Below, one piece after another: positions 48,561-62,861 of a stretch of DNA of 64,000 nt (positions are counted from its first letter, which is position 1; every line of letters begins with the position of its first letter). A program made the translations under genes and the position numbers. The notes under the pieces are model-generated. The model ran no database searches. It was not told where the DNA came from and was given only the letters and a program-made list of their open reading frames with translations. Origin of the DNA: Paramecium octaurelia (taxonomy: Eukaryota; Ciliophora; Oligohymenophorea; Peniculida; Parameciidae); assembly GCA_905182995.1 (NCBI GenBank), contig CAJJDP010000159.1, forward strand, positions 124,001-188,000. The letters run 5' to 3'.

Positions 48561-48876
48561 TTTTTAATTAATGCTTTAAAACTTTTGGAATTCTTGAATT
48601 TAAAATCTTGATCTGTGTATAATTCTGAATTCCTAAATTTTAATTCTTAATTAAGAATAGATAATTCTAAATTCTAAAAATTTAAATTGATACTTCATCA
48701 TATTAGTCCTACAATTGGACATTTACAAAGAAAATTTGTTTGAGGTTTCAATTTCATCAAGTACAAAAAATCATTAAAAAAGAGTACAAAAATAAATATA
48801 TTTTTAATTATCAAATAGCATAGATTAAATAGAATGGTAAATATTGCAATTTTTATAATATAAATAAAATATTAAA
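48561..48876. other. Divergent spacer, 316 bp
   Basis: AT-rich spacer between the reductase start and the first kinase start; must hold both promoters. No motif recognised. Confidence 0.4.
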
Positions 48877-50818
48877 ATGCAGAGTGGAAAATAAATTGGA
48901 GACTTTAAACTCCTTGAGGAATTAGGACGGGGGTCCTTCGGTTGCGTAACTCTATATTAAAATATTAATTTTAATAGGTTTATAAATGTTAGAATATTTT
49001 TGATTTATCCTATCATGCTATTAAAATTATTCAATTTGAATCTCTCAGCAATAGTGATGGAATAGTCGGAGAATTACTAAAAGATGAGATCAGTGTCCTA
49101 GCTAAAATAGACTCTCCCAATGTTTTGAAATTAGAACATTATTTTTAATCGAGGTCTAATTGCTATATTTTAATGGAGTATTGTAATGGTAACTCTTTAA
49201 TTAATATGAACTTATAGGAGGAGACTTGGAAAAATATTGGGAAAGAGAAGGTAGAAGATTGCAAGAACAGAAAGTCATAGATATTATAATTTAAGTTTTA
49301 AATGGATTAAGCGAATTGCATAAATTCAATATAATTCATAGAGATATCAAATTGGCAAATATTTTAATGCACAGCGATTAAGTCAAAATAGCAGATCTTG
49401 GATTTTGTAAATAATTGAAAAACAAAGTTTTTATTATAAATCACATCTAGGATATGGAGGTCACCTTGTGTTTGGGAACAATTGGGACCATGGCACCAGA
49501 AGTGGCTAGATATGATAGCTATGGCTTATAATCAGATATATTCTCTATTGGATGCATATTCTATTAGCTACTCTTTGGGGAATTGCCTTTCGACTGCTCA
49601 GAAGTTAAAGTCTATTTATCAGCCATTCGCCAATGTATATAAATATATTGTTTAGTATATAGAGAAAATCGATTTTTAAAGGTATGGGGTGGTAATTCAA
49701 AATGAGACTAAAGAAGTCATTGGCAAAATGTTAAAGGAAGATCCAAAAGAAAGATTAACCTTTCCTTAATTATTTTAGTATTCCATGTTCACAAAAATTC
49801 AAAATATGTCTAAAGTCAGCTAAATAGCCTAGAAAAATGTTAGCAAAATAGAAATTTCTCGTTTCTATGAGTAGGTTTATAACAATAAAAAAGATGTTCA
49901 AATTTATTAAGAAGGGATGAATTATCTGAAACAAAATGAAGAAGCCTTTAAATCTTAGTAATAATCTTAATATGTTGAGAGCCTATAGAGAGTTAATTAA
50001 ATTAACAATAATCATTAAAATTCAGAAAATGTATCTAAGTTAGCTTTTGAATTAAGAGCTACCTAATATTTGTCCCAACATTAATAACCAATCTCTGATT
50101 CGCTATAATAACTCAAAGATAAAGAAACTATTTACAATACAGACAGAACTTACAGTAGTATTCACATAAAAAGTTAAATTGGTGACTCTAGTAGTCGATA
50201 GAATACACAAATTGTTCAAAAATATCATTTTTTATATGATGCTTTGTAATTTTGCTTTAGGACATATAATGAAATCAATGAAATATAGTTTGATAATTAA
50301 AGCTAAGTAAATTTGACCATATATCAAAGTCCTTAATTGGCAAATTTATGCTCCTCAAAAGAATTAGAAATGAAAGCAAATGTTATCTCTAAGATTTGGA
50401 GAAAAATCCACAATTATAAGAATTGAAAGGAGGCTTCTTAACTTATATTCAAAATTCACAATTTCACATTGTGCTTAACTAGATGTATTATTATTAAATT
50501 TTATCCATTAGAAAAGGAAACTAGAAAATTTTCACTAATTTGAGATAAGAATATAATAATGAACTCTAGGAGTAGGCAACTGGAGTATTTTCATTGAGTT
50601 ATTGCCAAGCATTAATGGAACTACACGCATAAATTAAATAGGAAATCAATAAATAAGCTGAAATTAAAAAAAAGAAGGATTTAGTAATTGTTTTGCTACA
50701 TATTTAAAAATGTAATCGTTTTCAAGATTTGTGTTCATAAAAAATAGATATTGATGAAGAATTCTTGAATATAAAAAAGAAAAATATAATTGATATCATC
50801 AAGAAAGTATAATATTGA
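48877..50818 (+). CDS. Protein kinase 1, Ser/Thr type (ULK/Atg1-like)
   Basis: About 600 aa. The kinase domain is complete: glycine loop GRGSFGC|V (split by a 32-nt intron), AIK Lys (HAIKIIQF), hinge ILMEYCNGGDL (split by a 29-nt intron), catalytic loop HRDIKLANIL, metal motif ADLGFCKQL (DLG in place of DFG), MAPEVARYDSYG and SDIFSIGC. The C-terminal ~320 residues are Gln-rich and helical, with several short introns I could not all place. DLG is common in ciliate kinases and keeps the Asp. The nearest familiar type is ULK/Atg1, a guess from the short hinge and order. Tandem with a paralogue. Confidence 0.85.
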
Positions 50819-51315
50819 TGCAAAATTGATAAATTATTCAAATTTTATATAATTATTATTTCTTTTAAATAATAATAATACTACAATCAACTATTTAAAT
50901 CAAATCAACTACAAATCCATAAAATTCATAATATTTTATTTGACTAATTCATAAATGAAAGCCTTAAATGAGACAAGCCAATTTCTGTTATTATTTTACA
51001 TTAATAAAACTGCGAACATCATTATAATTAAATGATACAATCATTATATTAAGAGTAATTTTAGATTTCTATTTATAAATTTACATTAAGAAAAATAATT
51101 CTAATTTAATTGAAAACTTTATCGATTCAATCAAAAAGAGTTATGATGATAAATTTATCTTATTAATCAAAAATAATATATCTAGTATACTAGATTCTGA
51201 TTATAATCCATCCTTACTTCTATTTTTATATTTCTACCTTTCAATTTTAAAGATTAAATGATTCTTCCACATTATTTTGATATATTGAATTTCTAAAATA
51301 TAAGTAATAGAAATT
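50819..51315. other. Spacer between the two kinase genes, 497 bp
   Basis: AT-rich DNA between two same-strand paralogues. No gene or RNA seen; no obvious similarity to the kinases. Confidence 0.4.
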
Positions 51316-53102
51316 ATGAAATAAGCAAACCAATATTTTTTATTAAATGGTCAAATGATTCAGGGATATTAGATTTAATCATTTATAGGGAAAGGTCAAT
51401 TTGGACAAGTAATTATGAAGTACCAATTTAGGTTTTTAAAGCAGTGAAATTTGAGAATCGTGAAATAGTCGCCATAAAACTTATCTAGAAAAAGAGATTT
51501 TAAGATAATGATGGAATTGTAGGACAGCTAGTATAATCAGAAATTAAAGCTCTACAGTTAGTTAAGAGTGACCATGTTGTCGGATTTATTGAGTCTTTCT
51601 AAGATCTAGAATATTGCTATATAGTGATGGAATATTGTAATTGTAAACTTAATTAACTATTTTAATTCTAGCTGGAGACTTGGAGCAACAATTGAAGAAT
51701 CCTAAACTGAAACTGACCGAAAACGATGCTATAGGAATTATTAAGCAAATTTTAATGGGTCTAAGAGATTTACATTCAAAATTTATAATTCATAGGGATC
51801 TTAAATTGCAAAATATTATGGTTCATAATAATTCCATTTACAAAATTGCCGATTTGGGATTCTCTAAAGTCTTATAAAATGCAGTATTAGACATCTCAAT
51901 TATTATAGGATCAAAAATCCGTATTATAGTTGGGAACATTATTTACAATGGCTCCAGAAATATTTAATTAAAATCAATATGGATTATCATCAGACATGTT
52001 TTCTGTAGGAGTCATCTTTTATTAGATCCTATTTGATAGATTTCCATTTAAATAAAGGGATTACATATCGGATAGTCAACGTATAAGAATTATATATTAA
52101 ATTATAGCAAACATTAGCTTTTAGAAAAATAAAATTGATGTGTCAGCTCACACCATAAATCTCTTGGAGAGAATGCTCTAGTTCAATCCTAACAACCGAA
52201 TCACTTTCAAAGATTTAATACGTCATCCTGTTTTTGCTTCCGACAAACTTTTTTATAGTACCTTTTTAATTTTAACTCTATTAGGTACAACCAGCAAAAT
52301 TTAATTGCAAGCTAATATGATTTCATTTGATGGGTATCAAGAATTTTATTAGGAACAATCAGGAAAAATAGAGGCAAGTTAATCCAAATTGATGTATCAA
52401 TAACAACCAAACTAATCAATTGTTTAGAAGGAAGTGTAATTATAGAAATCCATTAAATTTTTGGATATGTCAGAGATAAAAAATGAAATTGCAGACAATA
52501 TATTAAGCTTGGAAATAGATAAGATTAATAAATAGATAAATGAGATGTACTTCTTTTCTAATACATTGCAAGAGGTTATTTAAGTTCTTCGATTTCCTCA
52601 TTTTATGGATATACTGTGTATTAAAATATAAAAACTATGTTAAAGTATTCTCAAATTGATTAAGGAGAATATTGATCAATATAAAAATCAAAAGCAATAT
52701 AAAGATGACTATAGGTTACTTGTAGAATAGAATCGCGAAATGGAAACTTATAATGAATTAATTTCATATTATTTGTTAGATGCCAAAGAGTAACTAACAT
52801 AATTCTCAGAGGAAAGTTTATAAGATTAAATATCATAGTATAATGATGAAGAATAATAATTTAATAGAGGATTCTTTTAATAGATAATGAATTATTTAGA
52901 AGATAAAAATAAATAAATTAATTTTGCCTTTGCTCATGTAATTTTATGCTACTTATATTGCAAAACCAAAAATCCAGACTTTATCGAGTTTGATTCAACA
53001 ACTTTCAACCTTAATCAATCCTAAGAATAATACCCTAATTAAAATTAACTTTTAGCACGAATTGAAGAAAATTCCTCACTTTAATATTATTTACAATATT
53101 GA
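51316..53102 (+). CDS. Protein kinase 2, Ser/Thr type, paralogue of kinase 1
   Basis: About 560-569 aa with introns of 23, 29 and 25 nt, and a possible fourth of 27 nt. Motifs: IGKGQFGQ|VFKAV, VAIKLIQKK, YCYIVMEYCN|AGDLEQQ, HRDLKLQNIM, ADLGFSKVL, MAPEIFNQNQYG, SDMFSVGVIFYQILF. The introns in the glycine loop and after MEYCN sit at the same codons as in kinase 1, showing common descent. The C-terminal region is long, helical and Gln/Asn-rich with no second domain recognised. Likely a cytosolic kinase; substrate unknown. Confidence 0.88.
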
Positions 53103-53650
53103 AAATATATAAAACTTAATACATTATCAATTATTTATCAATTATATATATTTAATAATTTAGAGATTCTATATTTAATTTTCTTACCTTCTAATGAAGA
53201 TTTGTGTTGTTTAGAGGAGAACTGATAAAGATGAGACTTTGCAATAGATTTAGAAAATAATAAAATTGAAAGCTAATTAAGGATGATTAATTATTTTTGT
53301 TGATTGATTAATAGGATATGTTAAGTAATAATATTATATGATGGCTAAAGGTTTTGAGTAATTAATAATAGAATGAAAATGGTAATAGTAAAATATAAAT
53401 TATTTATATTTTACTATTATAAAGATACATAAAATATATATAGTAGATGGATAATTTAAATTTTTGATCTAGTAGACTCTTTCTATTAAAAGATAATAGA
53501 TTAATTAACATGGGAATTGAGTAATTCCTATTAATTGTGAAACCATGACAAATTAGTAGGTGTTGTAACTAATATATCTAAAAAAGATAATTTTCTATTT
53601 AAAAATATAGATTTTAAATAGCAATCCAAATAAGTTAATTTTCATTTTTA
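53103..53650. other. Spacer with one 30-codon frame, 548 bp
   Basis: AT-rich. A 30-codon plus-strand frame at 53194-53286 (MKICVVQRRTDKDETLQQ) has a natural composition but is too short to support and has no visible partner exon. Nothing else recognised. Confidence 0.35.
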
Positions 53651-54262
53651 ATGATTCAAGAAATAAATCTAAGTTAAGAATCTAATAATGAGTAAAAAGT
53701 CTCATTAATAATAGATAAGAAAAATTTAGACTTGACACTTAAATTCATTGAACAATTAAAAGAAATGAGAATACAGTCATCGAATTTAGACACTCTGAAA
53801 CGAAGAGTGGTACCATTTTTCATGAATTAATTTTATCATTGGGCTGTGGATAATAGATTACAATCAGTTGTCAATTACTTAAAAGAACTCAAAAAAAGTA
53901 AGGAATCATAGTAGAAAAAGTTTGAATTAGGAGATCTAAAAAAGTTGTTTTCTAATCAATAGTTAATAATCCAGGGTTAATAATAAATTAGAAAACAAGC
54001 AAGAGATGCTTGGTAATAGTTTTTGGAGGGTTATGCTGTCTCATCAGTAATGAAAAATTCAAAGATTAAATGTCCATAAAACAAACAAAACTACATAAAC
54101 TACATTCCTTTACTAATCGAGGAATTGAATTAAATATTCCCTTATAACAAATTGTTATCCAAGTACAAGTCCAACTAGGATTACTATATAGATATTAATG
54201 CAAACTAAATGATTTCATTTGAAAACAATTCTTTGTCCCTAATTGATAGGTCTTTAAAATGA
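53651..54262 (+). CDS. Unknown protein, 203 aa, intronless
   Basis: A single frame of 204 codons from MIQEINLSQESNNEQKVS to TGA 54260. A mixed-charge helical N-terminal half (LKFIEQLKEMRIQSSNLDTL) and a WAVDNRLQSVVNYLKEL segment suggest a folded cytosolic protein. Basic middle, no signal peptide or membrane span. No family recognised. Confidence 0.6.
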
Positions 54263-54687
54263 TTAATACATATTTTTAAAAAATCGTTTTTGAAAAATAA
54301 ATATCTAAATTACTTGCAGAATTTATATAGAACAATCAATTTTAATTAATAAAAAGTAGTGCTCTCTCTTCTATTAGAAAATATGATTAGGGAGACTGAT
54401 GTTTCTAATTTTTCATTATGCAGCAACTAAATTGACAGAAAATTAATTAATAACATAGAATCATATCTTATTTACTAACAATTTTTATCTTAATAATTTA
54501 AATTATTTATGTAGCTTTATTTTCTTTTATTCGTAGTATCTCATTCAGAAATAGATTCAATATCATTAAAATACATTAAAAAGGAGACTAAATTATTAAA
54601 TCAAGATCACCAATGTATTATATATTCTCAAGATTTTATTAATTAATATTTTATCATTATATATTTATATAATTTTCACATTCTGAA
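54263..54687. other. Spacer, 425 bp
   Basis: AT-rich sequence between two same-strand genes; no gene, RNA or repeat seen. Confidence 0.4.
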
Positions 54688-56066
<1,379 letters not shown>

Positions 56067-56332
56067 TTTTTTTATTAATGTAACTTATTGCAATAATAGA
56101 TTATATATATAGATTGGTAAGATAAAATTGTGTTGATTTTCTGCTCATAATTTATATTGATTTTCAAAGGAATTGATATAAGTAATGTCAAGGTAGAAAA
56201 TACTTGTACAGGTGAAATGAAATGGATTTTGTTGTGTTAGAGCTTGGAAATCCTGAAAGTTCAAATTAATAAGGATATTTTGAATATTCCTTAAATTTGA
56301 TTTATACTATTCTACAATGAATTAATTAATTA

Positions 56333-58156
56333 ATGGGAAATCTTTGGGCTTAATGTTTTGAGGATGAACCAGAAGAGGCAAACGATTTAAATATTAATAC
56401 AAATAAGTAGAAAGGCGACAAATCGCAAAATGTTTCTGTGCAAAATATCAAAAAAGATTAAGACTAAGGCTTGTTTTAATAAGATTAAAAGGAGATAACA
56501 GAAATAAGACAATCAATTTGGGAATGTTCTTTCTGTCAGAATCACTTTAATTAATTGGTGCATTAATAGAATCTAGGATTTATGCTATACCCTTAAATTC
56601 GATAATAGGAAATCAGGAGTCATTCTTCAAAAATCAATCAATTAAAAGAATCAAACTTATTCTCTGAACCTTTGGCTATTCTTTAAAACGACCCAATATC
56701 TTAGTTCACATCAGATTGGTTCTAATTGGCATTATCATTACCAAAGTATATACGAAAAAGAGAACATTTTGAAGGCCTTCCAGAATAACAATAATACAAT
56801 TTCCTCAATTCTACCTTAGAGGAACATGATCTTCATTCTCTTATATGTTTGAAATGGTGCGTGGTAGATTTTTTTAAACAGTAACACTCTCTATTTCCTA
56901 AAAATTATTTCTTGGAGACTTGTTGTGTAGTATTCTACAACATTGCGCATTTGTGTTAATTCTATAAGGAATTGTATTTGGAAAATTATAAACAAAATGA
57001 TTTTGCTCATAATATCAGACTCTACATTAAGTTATATCATTAATATTAGAAATTGATGAACACTTTTTAAAATTAGTATGATCTACAATTCGATATATTG
57101 CAATTGATGTACGACAAGCAATTTAATGTATAGAAGGATTAGTCTAATTTCTATCCCCATTTTAAATTAATAGGTTACATGATTCGCTTTTGGTGTTAAA
57201 TCACCTTGACAACAGAGATATAGAACATACTAAAATTGAGTTTTAGAAATCTAAAAATAGAAGAAGACCGAGACTTAATAAAGAACTACGTAATAGTTGC
57301 TTTGGATGTCGATATAAACGAATACAATATTCATTGGATAGGTCATAGGGAGCTTTTTAGTTACGAGAAGACTCTATTAGGCCATAACATTATAGAATCA
57401 CTTGTAGAGGAACAACAATAAATTATTAATTAAGATTTCTATTAACAAATTGATGATAAATTAGATGAATTGAGATCACTATATCCTCAATGGTTTTTTG
57501 AAGTGGAGTTCGAATGTTTGGGAATTCAACATAAAATTGCAAGGTTAGTATCAGAGGTTAAATCTTAGAATTCCTTTGAGATTGCCAAACTCAAGAAGAC
57601 TGAAGACACTGACAATTTAGAGAGTTGTGGGAATAATTAGTTTGAAATTATATTAAATTCCGCCAACTCTCTAAAACAGGAGAATTCTGAAGATAAGAAG
57701 GTTGAGTTGATGGCATTGTACTTATAAGAGTCGAATTTGATGCCTAGATCTAAGTTCAGGTAATCCGGCTCTTTTTAATCAACACTTGCCTCTTTAGGGT
57801 TTAAGTAAAAAGGATACAATTCTTCAACTCAGAGTACCTTGAAGGCTAGTTAAGAGGCTCTGCAATTAAGCAAAGAGGTTGGAGTAGAGTACAAATAGAA
57901 ATTAACTGAATTTAATGATCGATTACGGAGAGTTTAAGACAATATCAATTCTAGAGAGGAAATCTTAGAAGAAAGGGCGAATCTATTGAAAATTCCTATT
58001 GATGTTAATCTTGAATGGCTCAGCTTTTTTAAGAAAACAGATTTTAATAAGATCTCTGAGGCTGACAAAGCATTCAAGAAATACATCAGAAACATACTGC
58101 ACATGTTGGCATCCTTGGATTCATTTTATGAATCTCAAACAACTCAATTCTAATGA
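56333..58156 (+). CDS. Unknown protein, 607 aa, intronless
   Basis: One open frame of 608 codons (MGNLWAQCFEDEPEEANDLN ... ESQTTQFQ). Acidic N-terminus, a single Cys pair (WECSFCQNHFNQ), then a mixed helical body with several aromatic-rich stretches (DFFKQQHSLFPKNYFLETCC) and a coiled-coil-like C-terminus (RANLLKIPIDVNLEWL). No signal peptide or clear membrane segment. Lack of introns over 1.8 kb is unusual beside its spliced neighbours. I do not recognise the family. Confidence 0.7.
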
Positions 58157-58293
58157 TTTATCACTATAATTATTTATAAGAATCATATTATCAATTTTAT
58201 AAGATTTGGAGAAAGAGAATCTGGAGAATGAAAATTGAGACATTAAACACTGCTTATTGATAATAAATTTATTGAATATTAAATATACAGTAT

Positions 58294-59702
58294 ATGTTTG
58301 GTTGGTTCAAAAAGAAGAAGCCAGAATCGAATTCAGCTTAACAAGAAGAAAAAGATGAAAGTGATTTTGTAGATGTATTTGATGTTGTGGATTACATTAG
58401 GATGAAACATAAGTGGTTACAAACGAGGATAAAGAATTGGAGGCTAAAGGCTTTGATCCAATAGCCTAAGTTCAAGAGTAGGATAAAGAGAATGAAGGAA
58501 TTGCAGATCCTGATAAATTAGAATACGTTGGATACCATGACATCCCAGCTGATGACATCCTATAATTGGTGCTCAATTTTAAATACTTTCCTAATGATGA
58601 AGACATTCGTCATCCAGAGGGGTATGAAAAGGGAGGCAGAATTTGTGCCGATAAGAAAGTAGTAACCAAAGCAAGAAGTGTGGGAAAGGAAATGGTCAAA
58701 TAAATTGGGAAGAAAATATTGTCAGGATCCTTAAATCTTACTAAAGTCAGTTTCCCTATTAGGGTCATGATTCCCAAGACTGCCTTGGAAACATCGGTTC
58801 ATGGAAGTATCACCCATTATTTAGCAACTAGCCTCTGTTTTCCCCTTGTACATTACCAAAGCCACGATGACACCTGATTTCTTAGAGAGATTCAAACTTG
58901 TTATTACAGCCACTCTGTCTTCATTTTTCTGGACGAACACCTTCCTAAAACCTGTATTTTATTTATTATATCAAAGCTCAACCCAATACTAGGAGAAACT
59001 CTTCAAGCCAATTATAATGATGGTACTCAAGTTTATTGTGAATAAATCATGCATCACCCTCCTGTCAGTTATTTCTTGGTCTTTGGTCCAAATAGAAAAT
59101 ACAAATATTATGGATACTATCTAGTCGAAGGCAGAGCTGGATTAAACTCTGTTACTGTATATTTCTAAGTTCTAATTTTAGATCATTAATAAAGGCAAAA
59201 GATCGATTGAATTCAACGATGGATAAAAAATTGACTTTGATTTCCCCAATGAATTGTATAGTGGCACCTTCTTTGGGTAATTAAGGTAGGAGTCCATCGA
59301 CAGAATTACTTTCACTGACAAAGCCAATGGTCTGTCATGTATTATCGATATAGGCAAAGTCAAAAAAAGGTAAATCCTATTTCATATTAAAGAACATCTG
59401 ATTTCTTTTAAGCCGATGTTACCTGCAAAGGTTAGAAGGTTTCTACAGTTTTTGGAACATACATTGGATTCATCAATTTCGATAATGTGAGATATTGGGA
59501 CTACAGATACGTTGTTCCTCATAAAATTAAAATGGATAAATAACCATTGGAAAGCGATCACAAAAATAGGTCAGACTTGTAAGCTTTGAAAGTTGGTGAT
59601 ATTCCTTTAGCCTAAAAAAATAAAGAGATACTAGAAAATCTACAAAGAAATGATAGGAAGTTAAGAGAAACATATGAAAAGCAAAAGAAATCTAAGAAGT
59701 GA
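58294..59702 (+). CDS. Oxysterol-binding-protein-related lipid transfer protein (ORP), 427 aa
   Basis: Five introns (26, 28, 23, 25 and 23 nt) give a continuous ORD. The family signature is clear: KPLNPILGET followed about 20 residues later by QIMHHPPVSYFLVFG. A lid/early-strand region precedes it (KVSFPIRVMIPKTALETSQL) and a typical end follows (RYWDYRYVVPHKIK, then a coiled-coil tail NLQRNDRKLRETYEKQK). The N-terminus starts MFGWFKKKKPESN and is acidic and short; no PH domain or FFAT motif was seen, so it is a short ORP like yeast Osh4-type proteins. It should carry sterol or PI4P between membranes. Confidence 0.92.
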
Positions 59703-60065
59703 ACTTGATTTGATGTTTAAAATATAATAAATCAGTTTTCATACAGAAATCTTATCCTAAAATCACAATTTAAGCACTCTCTCTTTAAATTAGTATTGTT
59801 TTTCAGCATTTTAATATGTCAACTCTATTTTTGAAAATCAAAAACAGTTCTAAAATAATTAAATCTATTATTATTGAATTCTATAGCAAATAATTTGGGT
59901 TTTGCATTATCAATGCTTTTTAGACTTGGACTGATTTATCGTTGAAAATTGAGATTTAAGAGAATTTATGTTGAATTATTCATAAAACAGATGAATTATA
60001 CTAAATAACTGTAATATCCACTTATATATATAAGATTTCTAATATTATAATAATTATTATTTTCC
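59703..60065. other. Spacer, 363 bp
   Basis: AT-rich DNA between two same-strand genes; nothing recognised. Confidence 0.4.
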
Positions 60066-61343
60066 ATGTAATTGTCTACCACCATTGCTAAAATTGGCAA
60101 TATTAATGTCAATATTCAACTAGGGAATATTACCCAATATCAAAATCTTGATGCAATAATACTTCCAACAAACCCACTATTATTTAGAGAGCCTGGAGTT
60201 TCTGGAGAAATATTTAAGAAGTGTGGATAGGAAAAGCTTGAGAAAGCATTTAAGAAGCTTAAGGAAAGGGAAAAAGCAAAAAGAATGTAGGAGAGTGGAT
60301 AAAAGGAATAGGCAGTGTTATTGAATAAGGTGAAGGAGAAATAATTGATTTTGGACTTTAGCCAATTCTTGGAGATGAAATAATAGGAAGAGAAGGATTA
60401 AGAATTGGCAGATATCAGATTTGATATTGGTTATGTGGATCGCATGAAGAGTTATAACTTATTAAATGAGCAACAAGTAAAAAATTTACTATTTGTAATT
60501 GAGCCAGAAAAATTCAATGAATATTTAATGATATAGTCTATAAAAAATATGTATTTTATAAACTACATTTTAGAGTTATTAAGTCCTACCAATTGAATTA
60601 CAGGAAGGTGGCTATTCCTATTTTGTGTTAAATTTTTGATAATTTTGAACCAAAGGTTTGGGCTTTTTAATATAAAAAAGCATTTATTGATGTTTAAGAA
60701 TAATTTAAACTGGGCTATGAAATATAAATTATAGTAGTTTGCCATAATGAAGATGTACTCTATGGGTTTTAAAAAACATTCTAATCTTAAGAGTATGTCA
60801 AGACCACAAATATATACATTACGGATGTAAGGGATGTCGAAGTGCTTGTAAATCCAGTGAATTAAAATAACCCATATTTTGGAGCAAGTGGGAAAATAAT
60901 AGAAAAGGCAGGTTATGCTCTCGAATAGGATATCAGAGAATAGATTGCTAAAGGGAATAGATGGGTTTTGTCAAAGAGTTTTAAATTATAAGAACAAAAG
61001 ATCAAATATATTTTAACATTCATTGGTCCTGTGTAATAGAGGAAAACAAGAGCTGAGAAATTGCAATACTTTTTTTAAAAGATGTAAATCATATTTGTAA
61101 TACAATAGATTGTAAATATGTAATGAGCAATTGAAAGTTGAGTCTATTTGTATTCCATTATTAGCGATACCATAAGCAATTTTTGAGTAAAAGGAAAATC
61201 AAAACTTTTTGCTTAATAGAATTGCTTTATCTTTGAAGGATGCTATTTTGGAATTTGAAAATTAGAAAAAAAAACATAAAATTATATAGATATCTATTTA
61301 GGATGAATAATTGAGGGAATTCTGTGTTTAATTGTTTTAATGA
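60066..61343 (+). CDS. Protein with two macro-domain-like halves, 409 aa
   Basis: Introns of 23 and 25 nt. The first half opens IGNINVNIQLGNITQYQNLD then AIILPTNPLLFREPGVSGEI, the macro-domain pattern (GDIT...DAIVNAAN...GVAGAI) with Asn/Ala replaced by Pro-Thr-Asn-Pro. The second half repeats the theme: DVRDVEVLVNPVNQNNPYFG, ASGKIIEKAG, then KIKYILTFIGPV. A charged coiled-coil insert (KKLKEREKAKRM...) splits the first. Macro domains bind or hydrolyse ADP-ribose. The weak match of the first copy to the binding loop suggests it may not hydrolyse. The neighbouring ORP and K+ channel share no obvious link. Confidence 0.75.
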
Positions 61344-61504
61344 TTTTATATTTAATAATTCAAAAATAATTGGCAATTCTATTTTGAGTTTTTATGCTAT
61401 TGAAAGAACAAAATAATATATAATTCTTACTTTAACATTGTAATATTTTACTTATTCTGCAACTATAAATTATTAATAATATTTTTCAAGGAAAATAGAA
61501 AATA

Positions 61505-62816
61505 ATGAATTAACCCTCGGATGATTAATCATATAAAACTATTAAATCCGCAAAGTCGTAGGCTTAGATAGGACAAACAGTTTCTGGGGAGTATTCATCG
61601 GAGAGGAAAAAGTAAATATAATAAAAAATTTACTTAATTTTGAATGATTACGAATGCAATAAGTTAGTAAGAGAATGAATAATGTAGGCGTTTTTCTTAT
61701 CAATTTTATCGATCTTCATAATCTCACTTGATATTATATTACTAATTTTAGAGACTGAAAAGGAATTGGGAATAATGGACATTTGGGTAACTGCTAATTC
61801 AGGAGTGAGCGGTTACTTTTTAGTGGAATATATTTTCAGAGTGGCCTCTTATAATGCTTTTGATGAAACTTTGGCTGAATTTTTTAAGAGTAAATTAGTA
61901 ACTAATTAAGAACCTTTTAATTTAGTGGATATACTTGCATTGGTATATTCTATAATTGAATAAATCTTGTATATTGTTGACGTGTGGGTTGATCCTAGAA
62001 TTAAGGTATTAAGAATGCTGATTGTTCTTCGTCTCATTAGAATATTTAAGTTTTCCACTTTCTCTCTGGGAGTCAAGGTATGTGATTGATAAGTAGAATA
62101 GATATTAATAAGAGGACTATCAGAAAGCATGCAAGCACTTTCATTGCTCCTATTTTTCACCATGATATGTATTGATTTATTCAAACTACTGAGGTGTGAT
62201 ATTGATATCTAGTTTTATGTACTTCGCTGAGAAAGAGTTTGTGGATGATAGTCAAATCTAAAATATCCCTTAAGCAATCTGGTGGGCAATCATAACAATA
62301 ACAACTGTAGGGTATGGAGATTATGTTCCCAAATCTTTACTCGGAAAATTTATTGGAGTCTTGAGTCTAATTTTTGGAGTATTATTACTTTCACTTCCCG
62401 TAGCCATTATTGGAAATAAATTCTAAGAGATTTATTTGTAAAACAAGAAGGAAGAAACCAAAAGAGCCAGAAAGAATGCAAAGGTGAAAATGAATAACTA
62501 AAAATTAGACTCATTACAATTCAATTTAGAATTAGAATGAAAAAGAAATATACAGAATAATATTAAAATTAAATGAGTTGGAGTAAGTGAATGAAAGAAT
62601 CGAGCAATGTTTGAAAGATAATCAATTTCTATATAGAAGTAACTCAGTCATAGCATATTTGTAGGTATATCTAGAGATGCTTAGAGCATGATAGATAAGA
62701 TTGAAATCAATAGAGAAAACGGTAAGAGCAAGAGCAAACAGAAGGAAAGGCTGAGTACCCAAGAAAGAATAATAAAGATTAGAGAAGAAATTCTAAATAG
62801 TAGAAAAAATAGATGA
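61505..62816 (+). CDS. Voltage-gated potassium channel alpha subunit, ~407 aa
   Basis: Four introns (21, 24, 25 and 20 nt). Six hydrophobic segments in order: S1 [20 protein letters not shown]2, S3 [17 protein letters not shown], a positively charged S4 ([17 protein letters not shown]), S5, the pore loop with selectivity filter [12 protein letters not shown] and S6 ([20 protein letters not shown]). After S6 is a basic coiled-coil tail. A one-base change beside the A5 run at 62500-62504 is needed to enter that coiled coil ([20 protein letters not shown]); read straight the gene ends at TGA 62538. S4 has only four or five basic residues. No T1 domain is seen at the short N-terminus. It would open on depolarisation in the plasma or ciliary membrane. 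Confidence 0.9.
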
Positions 62817-62861
62817 ATTTTGATTACATTATTTTTAATTTGTTTATATTGATAAAATTCA

